Source: an uncultured Roseburia sp. (lineage in GTDB: Bacteria; Bacillota; Clostridia; Lachnospirales; Lachnospiraceae). Taken from it: a DNA stretch of 63,258 bases. The stretch lies in contig CANONN010000015.1 in NCBI GenBank assembly GCA_947567625.1, forward strand, positions 1 through 63,258, in the 5' to 3' direction. Shown in pieces: positions 45,904 through 56,222 of the stretch. Position 1 is the first letter of the stretch. Each line of letters begins with the position of its first letter. Under the pieces are notes generated by a model. The model ran no database searches. It saw nothing but the letters and a program-made list of their open reading frames with translations, and was not told the origin of the DNA. A program made the translations under genes and the position numbers.

Positions 45904-46632
45904 ATGTCAGGACATTCAAAATTTGCCAACATCAAGCACAAAAAAGAGAAAAACGATGCGGCAAAAGGTAAGATTTTCACGATTATCGGAAGAGAGATCG
46001 CCGTGGCGGTAAAAGAGGGCGGTCCCGACCCGGCGAACAATTTTAAGCTGGCGCAGGTTATCTCCAAGGCGAAGTCCAACAACATGCCAAACGACACGAT
46101 TGAGCGCGGCATCAAGAAGGCGGCCGGGGATGGCAATGCCGTAAATTATGAGTTTTGCACTTACGAGGGGTACGGGCCGAGCGGGACGGCAATTATTGTA
46201 AAGTGTTTGACGGACAATAAAAACCGGACGGCGGCCAATGTGCGCAATGCGTTTACCAAAGGCCACGGCAGTATTGGCACGCAGGGATGCGTTTCCTATA
46301 TGTTTGACGAAAAGGGGCAGATTATCATCGCCAAGGAAGAGTGCGACATGGAGACCGACGACCTGATGATGACGGCCTTAGACGCCGGGGCGGAGGACTT
46401 TTCCGAGGAGGAGGACAGCTTTGAGGTGTTGACGACGCCGGAAGATTTTGAAGCTGTGCGCGCGGCGCTTGAGGAGGGCGGCATACCGATGGCGCAGGCT
46501 GAAGTAACCATGATTCCGCAGAATTACGTTGAACTGACTGCTGAAGAGGACCTGACGAATATCAACCGTATTTTGGATTTGTTAGATGAAGATGATGATG
46601 TACAGCAGGTATATCATAACTGGGATGAGTAG
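45904..46632 (+). CDS. yebC: YebC/PmpR-family protein
   Basis: A 242-aa protein beginning MSGHSKFANIKHKKEKNDAAKGKIF, the family signature. TcdA/YebC proteins were annotated as transcriptional regulators; recent work on family members supports a role in translation through stalling sequences. The start at 45904 follows GAGGAAGAG; the in-frame ATG at 45862 is rejected because the conserved MSGHSK start follows it. glgA begins 14 bases downstream. Confidence 0.94.
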   Translation: MSGHSKFANIKHKKEKNDAAKGKIFTIIGREIAVAVKEGGPDPANNFKLAQVISKAKSNNMPNDTIERGIKKAAGDGNAVNYEFCTYEGYGPSGTAIIVKCLTDNKNRTAANVRNAFTKGHGSIGTQGCVSYMFDEKGQIIIAKEECDMETDDLMMTALDAGAEDFSEEEDSFEVLTTPEDFEAVRAALEEGGIPMAQAEVTMIPQNYVELTAEEDLTNINRILDLLDEDDDVQQVYHNWDE

Positions 46633-46646
46633 TAAGGAGGTTTACT

Positions 46647-48098
46647 ATGAAGAAAATACTTTTTGCAGCGTCAGAGTGTGTTCCGTTTATCAAGACAGGC
46701 GGTCTCGCTGACGTGTGTGGCGCTTTACCGAAGGAGTTTGACAAGGCTGACTGGGATGTGCGCGTCGTGATACCAAATTACAGCTGTATCCCGGAGCATT
46801 TCCGCAACGAGTTCCAGTATGTGAGCCATTTCTACATGAATGCCGGCAATTACATCAAGAATAAATATGTGGGCATCTTAAAGTATGTGCGCGACGGTAT
46901 CACCTATTACTTTATCGATAATCAGGAGTATTTTAACTGTGCCGTTCCCTACGGTGATGTGCGCTACGATATCGAAAAGTTTTGTTTCTTCGACAAGGCT
47001 GTGCTCTCGATGTTAAAGCATATTGATTTTCACCCCGATTTGATTCACTGTCATGACTGGCAGACGGGTCTGATTCCGGTATATCTGAAAAATGAATTTC
47101 AGGCTGACTCGTTCTACTGGGGGATCAAGTCGATCATGACAATCCACAACTTAAAGTTCCAGGGTGTGTGGGATATCAAGACGATGCAGGGCCTTACGGG
47201 CTTTGCGGCCGATCTGTTTAAACCTGACAAGCTGGAGTTTAAGAAAGACGCCAATATGTTAAAAGGCGGCCTTGTCTATGCCGATTACATCACGACCGTG
47301 AGCGACTCTTATGCGGCGGAGATTCAGACGCCCTACTACGGTGAGGGGTTAGACGGCCTGCTCGCCGCGAGACATATGGATATGCAGGGAATCGTCAACG
47401 GTATCGACTACCAGTCATACAATCCCGATACCGACGAAAAGATCTACTGTAAATATAATGCCGAGACGTTCCGCAAGAAAAAAGCAATCAACAAGACGCG
47501 CCTGCAGGAAGACCTGGGACTTGCGGTGGACAAGAAAAAATATATGATCGGCCTGATCTCTAGGCTTACCGATCAGAAAGGTCTTGACCTGATTAATTAC
47601 GCGATTGACCGCATTGTCGATGATTATACCCAGCTGGTGGTGATTGGAACCGGAGAGCCCCAGTATGAAAATATGTTCCGTCACTATGCATGGAAGTACG
47701 GTGACAGAGTGTCAGCCAACATCTGCTATTCCGATGATCTGGCGCACAAGCTCTATGCCGCTGCCGACGCATTCTTGATGCCGTCGCGCTTTGAGCCGTG
47801 CGGGCTGACCCAGCTTATCTCATTCCGTTACGGCACCGTGCCGATCGTGCGTGAGACGGGCGGTTTAAAAGATACCGTGCAGCCGTTCAACGAATACGAT
47901 AATATCGGCGACGGGTTCTCTTTTGCCAATTACAACGGCGATGAGATGTTAAACGTGATCAATTATTCCAAACATATTTTCTTTGACCGCAAGAAGCAGT
48001 GGAATCAGATGGTTGACCGCGGTATGGCAAACGATTACTCCTGGAGCAGTTCTAAATTCCGCTATGAGGGATTGTATAATTATCTGATGGGATGCTAG
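46647..48098 (+). CDS. glgA: Glycogen synthase (ADP-glucose)
   Basis: Extends alpha-1,4-glucan from ADP-glucose, GT5 family. It is 483 aa. The N-terminal KTGGLADV motif binds ADP-glucose (about residues 15-22), and the C-terminal GT-B part has SRLTDQKGLDL and the catalytic-type SRFEPCGLTQLISFRYGTVPIVRETGGL. AAGGAGG sets the ATG. Its TAG stop, like that of nnrDE, is the first triplet of the palindromic element. Other glycogen genes are not in the window. Confidence 0.95.
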   Translation: MKKILFAASECVPFIKTGGLADVCGALPKEFDKADWDVRVVIPNYSCIPEHFRNEFQYVSHFYMNAGNYIKNKYVGILKYVRDGITYYFIDNQEYFNCAVPYGDVRYDIEKFCFFDKAVLSMLKHIDFHPDLIHCHDWQTGLIPVYLKNEFQADSFYWGIKSIMTIHNLKFQGVWDIKTMQGLTGFAADLFKPDKLEFKKDANMLKGGLVYADYITTVSDSYAAEIQTPYYGEGLDGLLAARHMDMQGIVNGIDYQSYNPDTDEKIYCKYNAETFRKKKAINKTRLQEDLGLAVDKKKYMIGLISRLTDQKGLDLINYAIDRIVDDYTQLVVIGTGEPQYENMFRHYAWKYGDRVSANICYSDDLAHKLYAAADAFLMPSRFEPCGLTQLISFRYGTVPIVRETGGLKDTVQPFNEYDNIGDGFSFANYNGDEMLNVINYSKHIFFDRKKQWNQMVDRGMANDYSWSSSKFRYEGLYNYLMGC

Positions 48099-48218
48099 TG
48101 TGAGAAGAACTTCTAAAGCTCATGCCAGAGGGCATTTCGCTAAGAAGTTCTATTCTCCGCGCGGAATTGAGTCGTGGAAGAGCTGTGACATGTTGGCTAG
48201 TGTGAGAAGAACTTCTAA
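48096..48218 (+). repeat. Palindromic repeat element, copy 2
   Basis: Bounded by TAGTGTGAGAAGAAC repeats at 48096 and 48198. It carries the same AGAACTTCT/AGAAGTTCT and ATGCC/GGCAT stems as copy 1 and the same end (CCGCGCRGAATTGAG-like, then GACATGTWGG). It lacks about 40 bp containing the CCATATATGG palindrome present in copy 1. Its first triplet is the glgA stop codon. Confidence 0.85.
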
Positions 48219-48228
48219 AAGAAAGTGG

Positions 48229-48262
48229 AATGACGCCTTGGAAACAGGGCGTTATTTTCATG
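48229..48262 (+). terminator. Terminator after glgA
   Basis: AATGACGCC (48229-48237) pairs with GGCGTTATT (48248-48256, one G-T pair), followed by TTCATG. It is moderately strong, just beyond the palindromic element. Confidence 0.55.
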
Positions 48263-48377
48263 TGAGGCAACAGGGCAAAGGCGGGATGGCTGCGTTCATT
48301 CTTATTTTCTGTATGATTCTTATGACAATCGGAGATACTGTAATATAAAAATAGACAGTTTGGTCAAAAGGAGCATT

Positions 48378-49055
48378 ATGGCAGAAAAACAGGAAAATAA
48401 GACAGAACAGATCAAGGAGTTTGGACAGTTGGATATCCAAAATGACAGGGAGAACTCAAGGATTTCCATGTTGACGATTATCGGGGAGGTTGAGGGGCAC
48501 GACTGTCTGCCTGCGACGACGAAAACGACGAAATATGAGCATGTGCTGCCCAAGCTGGCGGAGATTGAGGACAGCCCCAATATCGACGGTGTTCTGCTGC
48601 TGCTCAACACCGTGGGCGGTGATGTGGAGAGCGGGCTTGCGATTGCAGAGATGATAGCCTCTGTCAGCAAACCTACCGTCTCTCTGGTACTCGGCGGCAG
48701 CCATTCGATCGGCGTGCCTCTTGCGGTGTCCACCGATTACTCTTTTATTGTGCCCTCGGGGACAATGGTGATCCACCCGGTTCGCATGAGCGGAACCGTG
48801 ATCGGCGCGCAGCCTACTTACGACTATTTTAAGCAGATGCAGGATCGGATTTTGAAATTTATCAGCACCCATTCCGGGGCCGACGAGAAACGTCTGGAGG
48901 AGCTGATGATGAATACCGGAATAATGACAAAGGATTTGGGCACCATTTTGGTGGGCAAAGAGGCCGTGGAAGAAAAATTGATCAACGAAGTGGGCGGAAT
49001 TGACAAGGCTTTTCGCAAACTCCACGAGCTTACAAAAAAACAAAAGAAAAGTTAA
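48378..49055 (+). CDS. tepA: ClpP-like serine protease, TepA type
   Basis: A 225-aa ClpP/crotonase-fold protein related to B. subtilis TepA (YmfB), reported to aid protein translocation and early spore formation. LLLLNTVGGDVESGLAIAEMI is the N-terminal half of the active site. GGSHSIGVPLAV carries the nucleophile region (Ser in place of the usual ClpP MAASMG context), and MVIHPVRM provides the His. AAAGGAG sets the ATG at 48378. It lies two genes before ftsK, matching the Bacillus ymfB-spoIIIE neighbourhood. Confidence 0.85.
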   Translation: MAEKQENKTEQIKEFGQLDIQNDRENSRISMLTIIGEVEGHDCLPATTKTTKYEHVLPKLAEIEDSPNIDGVLLLLNTVGGDVESGLAIAEMIASVSKPTVSLVLGGSHSIGVPLAVSTDYSFIVPSGTMVIHPVRMSGTVIGAQPTYDYFKQMQDRILKFISTHSGADEKRLEELMMNTGIMTKDLGTILVGKEAVEEKLINEVGGIDKAFRKLHELTKKQKKS

Positions 49056-49179
49056 GAACCAATTAATGACATTTGGAATGGAATATGATATTATAAAGAT
49101 TGTACTGTAGGGAAGAAATAGAAAACATGTTCGCTTTTGCGTGGTGATATCTATAAAAGACAGATGACAGGGGGCAACA

Positions 49180-50058
49180 ATGTCGTTATTGCAGGCAATC
49201 TTTATGGGCTTGATACAGGGACTGACAGAATTTTTGCCGGTGAGCAGTTCCGGGCATCTGGCATTATTCAAAATACTTTTTCATGTGGAGACCGACACCG
49301 GCATCCTTTTTGATGTGCTGCTTCATTTGGGGACGCTGGCGGCGATCTGCATCGTGTATCGCAGGGATATTGCCAGACTGTTTCTTGAGGGGATTGCGAT
49401 TGTAAAAGATCTGGCCATCAACACCGGCATTTTCTTCAAGAATCTGGGACAAGTCGACAAAAAGCCTTATTTGCGCATTGTATGCAACAGTTACCGCAAG
49501 CTTGTCATGCTGATTTTGGTGTCGACAATACCTACAGGTGTCATTGGATATCTGGGCAGGGACGTAGTCGCTTCGGCGACCGGTGTTTTGCTGGTGCCGG
49601 GAATCTGCCTGTTAGTAACGGCAGTGCTGCTTTTTTTGGCGGATCGTATGCCGGAAGGGAAAAAACTGCCAAAGAATGTTTCCTACACGACGGCTTTTGG
49701 AATCGGAGTAGCCCAGGGGATTGCGACTCTGCCGGGGCTGTCGCGCTCGGGAACCACGATAACGGCCTGTCTGGCCAATGGTTTTGGACAAAACTTTGCC
49801 GTCAAATATTCTTTTCTTATGTCCATTCCCGCAGTGCTTGGGGCCGCAGTGCTGGAGATATCAGACATTTCTACGGTGGGATTGACAGCGGTAGAGATCG
49901 TTTCTTATATTGTAGGCATGGTGGTAGCCGCTGTGGTCGGATATTTTTGTATCAAAGCGATGTTAGTGGTAGTCCGGGTCCGAAAGTTTAAAATATTTGG
50001 CGTATATTGCCTTGTGATCGGGCTTATATCCATTATCGGGTATTTTGTCTCGTCATAA
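49180..50058 (+). CDS. uppP: Undecaprenyl-diphosphatase
   Basis: Recycles undecaprenyl pyrophosphate to the carrier lipid for peptidoglycan. It is a 292-aa membrane protein with about eight segments. GLTEFLPVSSSGHL (about residues 11-24) contains the catalytic motif, and LPGLSRSGTTIT (about 184-195) the second. It is also linked to bacitracin tolerance. It sits between tepA and ftsK, which in Bacillus are nearly adjacent. Confidence 0.95.
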   Translation: MSLLQAIFMGLIQGLTEFLPVSSSGHLALFKILFHVETDTGILFDVLLHLGTLAAICIVYRRDIARLFLEGIAIVKDLAINTGIFFKNLGQVDKKPYLRIVCNSYRKLVMLILVSTIPTGVIGYLGRDVVASATGVLLVPGICLLVTAVLLFLADRMPEGKKLPKNVSYTTAFGIGVAQGIATLPGLSRSGTTITACLANGFGQNFAVKYSFLMSIPAVLGAAVLEISDISTVGLTAVEIVSYIVGMVVAAVVGYFCIKAMLVVVRVRKFKIFGVYCLVIGLISIIGYFVSS

Positions 50059-50085
50059 CAATAGATGAGTTGGAGGTTGTTTCAA

Positions 50086-53000
50086 GTGGCAGCAACGGGA
50101 AAGAAAAGGAGTACCGCGGGAAAGTCAAAAAGTTCTACTGCGAGAAAGACGGGAAGCAGAAAACAGACGGCAAAAAAACAGGAAGATACGTTTGTACTGG
50201 AAGTGATTTTGTGGATTGTTGTAGCGCTGGCCGTTTTGCTGTTTATCAGTAATTTTGGCTTCGGCGGCAAGATTGGCGGCGCTGTCAGCGGATTTTTCTT
50301 TGGCATCTTTGGGCTTTTGGCATACATATTTCCAGTTATTTTTTTGATCGGCATATTTTTTGCCGTGTCCAACAAAGGCAGCACCGTGGCAGTCGTGAAA
50401 CTGATCGCAGGCTGTCTGTTTGTCGCCTTTTTGTGCATGTTTATTCAGCTCGCCATCACCGAGGAAACGGTTATGACGGTGAAGGAGTCGTATGACTATG
50501 CGAGAGAACATGCGCTCAGCGGCGGGGCGATCGGCGGGGCGTTGACCGCGCTGATGCGACCGAATTTTGGCGTGGCAGGTTCTTATATTATTGATATTGT
50601 TGTTTTGATCATAGCACTCGTTCTTTTGACAGAGCGCTCCGCGTTGCGTTTTATGGAAAAAAGCGGTAGAAAAATGTATGAATCCGCCAAAAATGAGAAT
50701 GAGCGGTATCAGGAATACGCTTCCAGACGGCGGGAAGAGCGTCAGGAGCAGCGGCAGATGCGACAAGAGCGCCGCAGAGAGCGAGAATCCGAGAGCAGAC
50801 AGCGGCGGGAAGAGCGGGAGTTTAACAGGGAGCAGCAGCGGCAGGAGGAACAGAAACGGCGCCGTATGGACAAAAAGGCGGAAGGTGTGGCAATCGACAT
50901 TAAAGTTGTGCCCAAACAGCCCCAATTCGGCTCACAGGAGATCAGTGAGTTAAATGCGGACGATTATTTTGCGATGCAACGCAATGTCGCGGTGCAAAAC
51001 CTGACAGCGGTGTCAAAGCAGACGGCAGCGCCAGGTCAAATGGCGGCGCCAAATCAAACGGCAGCGCCAGGTCAAATGGCTGCGTCAAAGCAGACGGCAG
51101 CGCCAAATCATTTGGCGTTGAAGCAAGACAAAGGGTCTCCTTCGCAGGGCAAAGAGGCACCGCCAGTGTCAGCCGCGTCGCATACGCCTGATTATTCTAT
51201 GACGTCGGCATTTCACGAGCCGGAGTTTACAGAGCGCACCGTCACGGTTACACCTACGGAACCGTCGGTTACGGTTCCCGGAAATGAGAGCGGTGCGCCG
51301 CAGTTTTCGGAGGATACCATCGCGCTGCTGGAAAATGTGCTGCGCCAGGAAATGTCCGGTATTCATGAATCGCAGGAGATCGGGGAGCAGGATTTTTTCA
51401 GTGACAGTACGTTCTTTACAGAGCGTGACAATGAGTATGGGATGCCGTTGGAAACGGCGAATGATGACGTCGGAAGCGAGAACGCGGGGGCTCTTTCCCG
51501 TTCCGACGATGGTCGCGTGCAGGGGCAGGTGAAAGTCGAGATTCTTCATGTGAGCACGCAGGAGCCGGATTTTGCGCAAGATTGGCAAGAGCCGCTGCCG
51601 TCTGATGTCGGAGAAGAGCGTTTTGTGTCGTCACCGTCAGCCGCCATACATGAGCCATATAGCACGGAGCCGTCAGTTGTCGAAAACGTAATACAGGAGT
51701 CGTCAGGAATTGGTGGCAGGGATATTGCGCAGGAGCCGTCAGGAACCGTTGACGGAAATGTCGCGCAGGAGCTTTCAGGAACCGTTGACGGAAATGTCGC
51801 GCAGGAACCATCAGGAACCGATGGCAGAGATATCATGCGGGAGCCGTCAGGAACCGTTGACAAAGATATCGCACAGGAGCCGTCAACCGATGGCAGAGAT
51901 ATTGCGCAGGAGCCGTCAGAGGCAGTTGCAGATGGCACAGCGCGGGCACCGTCAGGTCCGATCGGCGGGGATATGCCCCGTAAGACTTCGCTGGCAAAAC
52001 CGAGTGCGGCGGAGGATGTACCCGTGGAGGCAATCGAGCAGGAGATCGCCGCCGTGTCCGAGCCGGAGAAACCGTATGTGAAACCGCATGTTGAGCTGCT
52101 GGCAAAGCCGTCTAAAAAGGCGGGGGATTCCAGAGCGCATTTGCAGGAAACGGCGATGAAGTTACAGCAGACATTGAAGAATTTTGGCGTCAATATCACT
52201 ATCACCAATATTAGCTGCGGCCCGTCTGTCACCCGCTATGAGCTTCAGCCGGAGAGCGGTGTCAAAGTCAGCAAAATCGTAAATCTGACCGACGATATTA
52301 AGCTCAATCTCGCGGCAGCCGATATCCGTATGGAAGCGCCGATTCCGGGCAAAGCTGCCATCGGTATCGAAGTGCCGAATAAAGAGACGGTCACGGTTTC
52401 ATTCCGGGAGTTGGTAGAATCGCCGGAATTTCAGGCACACCCGTCAAAGATTGCCTTTGCCGTGGGCAAAGATATCAGCGGCAGGGTTGTGGTATCAGAT
52501 ATTGCAAAGATGCCGCATTTGCTGATTGCAGGCGCCACCGGTTCCGGTAAATCCGTCTGTATCAATACGATTATTATGAGTATTTTGTATAAGGCAGACC
52601 CCAAAGAGGTAAAGCTTATTATGATAGACCCGAAGGTGGTGGAGCTCAGTATCTATAACGGGATTCCACATCTTCTGATTCCGGTGGTCACAGACCCGAA
52701 AAAGGCTGCCGGGGCTTTGAACTGGGCTGTTGCAGAGATGACGGACCGGTACAATAAGTTTGCTGCGACCGGTGTGCGCGATATGAAAGGATATAATGCC
52801 AAGGTGGATGCTCTGCCGGACATACCGGGACAGCAGAAGCCGGAAAAAATGGCGCAGATTGTTATCATTGTCGACGAGCTGGCTGATCTTATGATGGTGG
52901 CTTCCGGCGATGTGGAGGGAGCGATCTGCCGTCTGGCCCAGCTCGCAAGAGCGGCCGGGATTCATCTGATCATCGCCACACAAAGGCCGTCCGTCAATGT

Positions 53001-53553
53001 CATCACCGGCCTGATCAAGGCGAATATGCCTAGCCGTATCGCATTTGCCGTGACGTCGGGGATTGACTCGCGCACGATTCTCGATATGGTGGGCGCCGAG
53101 AAGCTTTTAGGAAAAGGCGATATGCTCTACAGCCCTTACGGCTCTCCCAAGCCTACCCGTGTGCAGGGCGCGTTTGTCAGCGATGACGAGGTGACGGATG
53201 TGGTGGAGTATATCAAACAGGAAAACGGCCTTGGTATCTATAACGCCGCGATTGAGGAAAAGGTCAACTGCGCCCAGGAGGCGGGCAGTGAAGTATCAGG
53301 TCTGGAAGCCTCGGCCGGAGCAGGAGACGGCAGAGACCACTATTTCTCCGAGGCGGCCAATCTGTTGATCGAGAAGGGAAAAGGCTCGATCGGGATGCTG
53401 CAGAGATATTTTAAGATCGGGTTTAACCGCGCGGCGCGGATTATGGACCAACTGGAGGAGGCCGGCGTCGTAGGGCCGGAGGAGGGCACAAAGCCGCGGC
53501 AGGTTTTGATGTCGCCGGAACAGTTTGAGCAGTTTAGGGAGGAATCTTTATAA
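50086..53553 (+). CDS. ftsK: DNA translocase FtsK/SpoIIIE
   Basis: Pumps DNA through the division or sporulation septum. It has 1155 aa, longer than Bacillus SpoIIIE (about 790) because of its linker. Four to five N-terminal membrane segments (about residues 35-205) are followed by a charged coiled stretch. A roughly 470-residue disordered linker contains Gln/Ala/Pro repeats and an eight-fold EPSG-type repeat. The motor domain has Walker A GATGSGKS (816-823) and VDELADLMM. The winged gamma domain lies near 1085-1150 ([22 protein letters not shown]). The start is GTG at 50086, 10 bases after GGAGG; ATG at 50065 has no site. Confidence 0.94.
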   Translation: MAATGKKRSTAGKSKSSTARKTGSRKQTAKKQEDTFVLEVILWIVVALAVLLFISNFGFGGKIGGAVSGFFFGIFGLLAYIFPVIFLIGIFFAVSNKGSTVAVVKLIAGCLFVAFLCMFIQLAITEETVMTVKESYDYAREHALSGGAIGGALTALMRPNFGVAGSYIIDIVVLIIALVLLTERSALRFMEKSGRKMYESAKNENERYQEYASRRREERQEQRQMRQERRRERESESRQRREEREFNREQQRQEEQKRRRMDKKAEGVAIDIKVVPKQPQFGSQEISELNADDYFAMQRNVAVQNLTAVSKQTAAPGQMAAPNQTAAPGQMAASKQTAAPNHLALKQDKGSPSQGKEAPPVSAASHTPDYSMTSAFHEPEFTERTVTVTPTEPSVTVPGNESGAPQFSEDTIALLENVLRQEMSGIHESQEIGEQDFFSDSTFFTERDNEYGMPLETANDDVGSENAGALSRSDDGRVQGQVKVEILHVSTQEPDFAQDWQEPLPSDVGEERFVSSPSAAIHEPYSTEPSVVENVIQESSGIGGRDIAQEPSGTVDGNVAQELSGTVDGNVAQEPSGTDGRDIMREPSGTVDKDIAQEPSTDGRDIAQEPSEAVADGTARAPSGPIGGDMPRKTSLAKPSAAEDVPVEAIEQEIAAVSEPEKPYVKPHVELLAKPSKKAGDSRAHLQETAMKLQQTLKNFGVNITITNISCGPSVTRYELQPESGVKVSKIVNLTDDIKLNLAAADIRMEAPIPGKAAIGIEVPNKETVTVSFRELVESPEFQAHPSKIAFAVGKDISGRVVVSDIAKMPHLLIAGATGSGKSVCINTIIMSILYKADPKEVKLIMIDPKVVELSIYNGIPHLLIPVVTDPKKAAGALNWAVAEMTDRYNKFAATGVRDMKGYNAKVDALPDIPGQQKPEKMAQIVIIVDELADLMMVASGDVEGAICRLAQLARAAGIHLIIATQRPSVNVITGLIKANMPSRIAFAVTSGIDSRTILDMVGAEKLLGKGDMLYSPYGSPKPTRVQGAFVSDDEVTDVVEYIKQENGLGIYNAAIEEKVNCAQEAGSEVSGLEASAGAGDGRDHYFSEAANLLIEKGKGSIGMLQRYFKIGFNRAARIMDQLEEAGVVGPEEGTKPRQVLMSPEQFEQFREESL

Positions 53554-53617
53554 TGCGGTAAATCAGCGATGAGAGTGCAAGATTGTAGGGAATCACAAAG
53601 AAAGAGAGGGTTTGTGC

Positions 53618-55288
53618 ATGAAGAGTGACATTGAAATTGCGCAGGAGGCGAACGTCATACCAATCACAGAGGTGGCGAAACAGCTGAATATTGCGGAGGA
53701 AGAGCTGGAATTATACGGAAGGTACAAAGCCAAACTATCCGATGAGCTGATAAAACGGGTAGAAAAGAATACGGACGGAAAATTAATCCTTGTGACAGCA
53801 ATCAACCCCACGCCGGCCGGGGAGGGCAAAACGACGACCAGCGTCGGTCTCGGGGAGGCGTTTGGAAAATTAAACAAAAGAGCAGTGATCGCGCTGCGCG
53901 AGCCTTCTCTGGGCCCTTGTTTCGGCATCAAGGGCGGCGCGGCCGGCGGCGGCTATGCGCAGGTGGTGCCGATGGAGGACTTAAACCTTCATTTTACCGG
54001 TGATTTCCATGCGATCACGGCGGCAAACAACTTGCTTGCCGCGCTGTTAGACAATCATATCCAGCAGGGAAACGAGCTTGGCATCGACCCCAGGCAGGTG
54101 GTGTGGAAGCGCTGCATGGATATGAACGACCGCACGCTGCGCAATATCGTGGTGGGCTTAGGCGGTAAAATGGACGGCACGGTGCGGGAGGATCATTTTA
54201 TTATTACAGTAGCCTCCGAGATCATGGCGGTGTTGTGTCTCGCCGATGACATGCACGACTTAAAGCGGCGTCTGGGCAAGATTATCGTCGCCTACGATTA
54301 TGACGGAAAACCGGTGACTGCCGGGGCGATTGGCGCAACCGGCGCCATGGCGGCATTGCTCAAAGACGCGTTAAAGCCCAATCTGATTCAGACGTTAGAG
54401 CACACGCCGGCGATCGTGCACGGAGGTCCGTTTGCCAATATCGCGCACGGCTGCAACAGTGTCCGCGCGACAAAGCTTGCGCTTAAGCTGGCCGATTATG
54501 TGATTACGGAGGCAGGTTTCGGCGCCGATCTCGGCGCGGAAAAGTTCTTTGACATTAAGTGCCGCAAGGCGGGACTTAAGCCGGGGGCTGTCGTTTTGGT
54601 GGCTACGGTCCGCGCACTCAAATATAACGGCGGCGTAAAGAAAGCAGATCTTCATTTGCCTAATCTTACGGCGTTAAAGGCGGGCATTGTCAATCTGGAA
54701 AAGCACATTGAAAATTTACAGAAATATCAGGTTCCGGTTATCGTTACCTTAAATTCATTTGTGACCGACAGTGAGGAAGAGACCGATTATGTGAGAGAAT
54801 TTTGTCTCGCGCGCGGCTGTGAGTTCGCTCTGTCAAAAGTGTGGGAAAAGGGCGGCGAGGGCGGCGTGGCGCTTGCCAGAAAGGTACTGGAGACATTGGA
54901 AACCAAAGAAAGCCATTTTAAACCGCTGTATGAAGATTCTCTGACGCTGGAGCAAAAGATCGAGACTGTGGCAAGGGAGATTTACGGAGCTGACGGGGTG
55001 ACGTATTCTGCGGCTGCGGCCAAAGAATTAAAGCGCATTGCAGACATGGGAATGTCTGATTTCCCGGTGTGTATGGCAAAGACACAGTATTCTTTGTCGG
55101 ATGACCAGACAAAGCTTGGGCGGCCAAGCGGTTTTACCGTGAATGTCCGCGAAGTGTATGTTTCGGCGGGAGCAGAGTTTGTGGTGGCCGTGACGGGGGC
55201 GATCATGACGATGCCGGGGCTTGGCAAGGAGCCGGCCGCATATCACATTGATGTCAATGATGCGGGCGTGATTACAGGATTGTTTTAA
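53618..55288 (+). CDS. fhs: Formate-tetrahydrofolate ligase
   Basis: Makes 10-formyl-THF from formate and ATP, used in one-carbon metabolism and acetogenesis. It is 556 aa, standard. The P-loop [10 protein letters not shown] is near residue 65, and [22 protein letters not shown] and [13 protein letters not shown] follow. ATG at 53618 ([11 protein letters not shown]) follows GAGAGGG by 7 bases; TTG at 53612 is rejected. folD follows after 73 bases, a natural functional pair. Confidence 0.96.
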   Translation: MKSDIEIAQEANVIPITEVAKQLNIAEEELELYGRYKAKLSDELIKRVEKNTDGKLILVTAINPTPAGEGKTTTSVGLGEAFGKLNKRAVIALREPSLGPCFGIKGGAAGGGYAQVVPMEDLNLHFTGDFHAITAANNLLAALLDNHIQQGNELGIDPRQVVWKRCMDMNDRTLRNIVVGLGGKMDGTVREDHFIITVASEIMAVLCLADDMHDLKRRLGKIIVAYDYDGKPVTAGAIGATGAMAALLKDALKPNLIQTLEHTPAIVHGGPFANIAHGCNSVRATKLALKLADYVITEAGFGADLGAEKFFDIKCRKAGLKPGAVVLVATVRALKYNGGVKKADLHLPNLTALKAGIVNLEKHIENLQKYQVPVIVTLNSFVTDSEEETDYVREFCLARGCEFALSKVWEKGGEGGVALARKVLETLETKESHFKPLYEDSLTLEQKIETVAREIYGADGVTYSAAAAKELKRIADMGMSDFPVCMAKTQYSLSDDQTKLGRPSGFTVNVREVYVSAGAEFVVAVTGAIMTMPGLGKEPAAYHIDVNDAGVITGLF

Positions 55289-55361
55289 TTTGTAAGAAAT
55301 CAGGCGATTGGCGGTGTTGTTTTGACCAGAATGGCACTGCCGTCACAGAAATGGGGGAAAT

Positions 55362-56198
55362 ATGCAGATTATCGACGGCAAAAAGATTTCACAGGAGATC
55401 AAAGACGAGTTAAAGAAAAAAGTAGAACAGCTAAAACAGCAGGGCAAAGAGCCTTCTTTGGCTGTCATCCAGGTGGGAAGCGACCCGGCTTCGAGTGTGT
55501 ATGTCGGAAACAAAAAAAAGGCCTGCGCCTATTGCGGCATCCGTTCACTGGCATATGAGCTGCCGGAGGAAACGACGGAGCAGGAGCTGTTGGCATTGAT
55601 TGGTACGTTAAACGCAGACGATGCGGTAAACGGAATTCTGGTTCAGCTTCCGCTGCCAAAACAGATAGACGAGGACAATGTCATAAGAGCCATTTCTCCG
55701 AAAAAAGACGTAGACGGTTTTCATCCCGAGAATGTCGGAAAGCTCGTGATCGGAGAAAAAGGGTTTGTCTCCTGTACGCCGGCCGGTATCATTCAATTGT
55801 TGAAGCGAAGCGGGGTGGATATTGCAGGAAAGCGCTGTGTCGTAATCGGTAGAAGCAATATCGTGGGCAAGCCGATGGCGATTTTGATGCTGCGGGAAAA
55901 CGCAACCGTTACGGTGGCACACTCTAAGACGCAGGATTTGAAAGCGGTATGTAAAGAAGCCGATATCCTGATCGTTGCGATCGGCAAGCCAAAGTTTATC
56001 ACCGCCGACTATGTCAAGGAGGGCGCTGCGGTGATTGATGTGGGAATACATCGCAATGAAAATAACAAGCTTTGCGGTGACGTAGACTATGCTGATGTGG
56101 CGGAGCACACTTCTTTCATCACGCCGGTTCCCGGCGGCGTAGGGCCTATGACAATTGCCATGTTAATGAATAATTGTGTGGAAGCGGTGGAAATGTAG
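55362..56198 (+). CDS. folD: Methylenetetrahydrofolate dehydrogenase/cyclohydrolase
   Basis: A bifunctional enzyme interconverting methylene-, methenyl- and 10-formyl-THF, directly following fhs. It is 278 aa, standard. The signatures are VGSDPASSVYVGNKKKACAYCGI with the catalytic Lys, QLPLPKQID, DVDGFHPENVGKLV, and PVPGGVGPMTIAMLM. Confidence 0.96.
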   Translation: MQIIDGKKISQEIKDELKKKVEQLKQQGKEPSLAVIQVGSDPASSVYVGNKKKACAYCGIRSLAYELPEETTEQELLALIGTLNADDAVNGILVQLPLPKQIDEDNVIRAISPKKDVDGFHPENVGKLVIGEKGFVSCTPAGIIQLLKRSGVDIAGKRCVVIGRSNIVGKPMAILMLRENATVTVAHSKTQDLKAVCKEADILIVAIGKPKFITADYVKEGAAVIDVGIHRNENNKLCGDVDYADVAEHTSFITPVPGGVGPMTIAMLMNNCVEAVEM

Positions 56199-56222
56199 TC
56201 GGTTTCAAGTGAAAGGATTCAT

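Noticed and set aside
48100-48348. An 82-aa frame starting inside the second palindromic element
   Set aside because: It lies within the repeat, has no ribosome site and no protein-like composition.
51546-52232. Repeat-rich frames on the minus strand and other frames opposite the ftsK linker
   Set aside because: They arise from the repetitive linker DNA of ftsK and have no start signals of their own.
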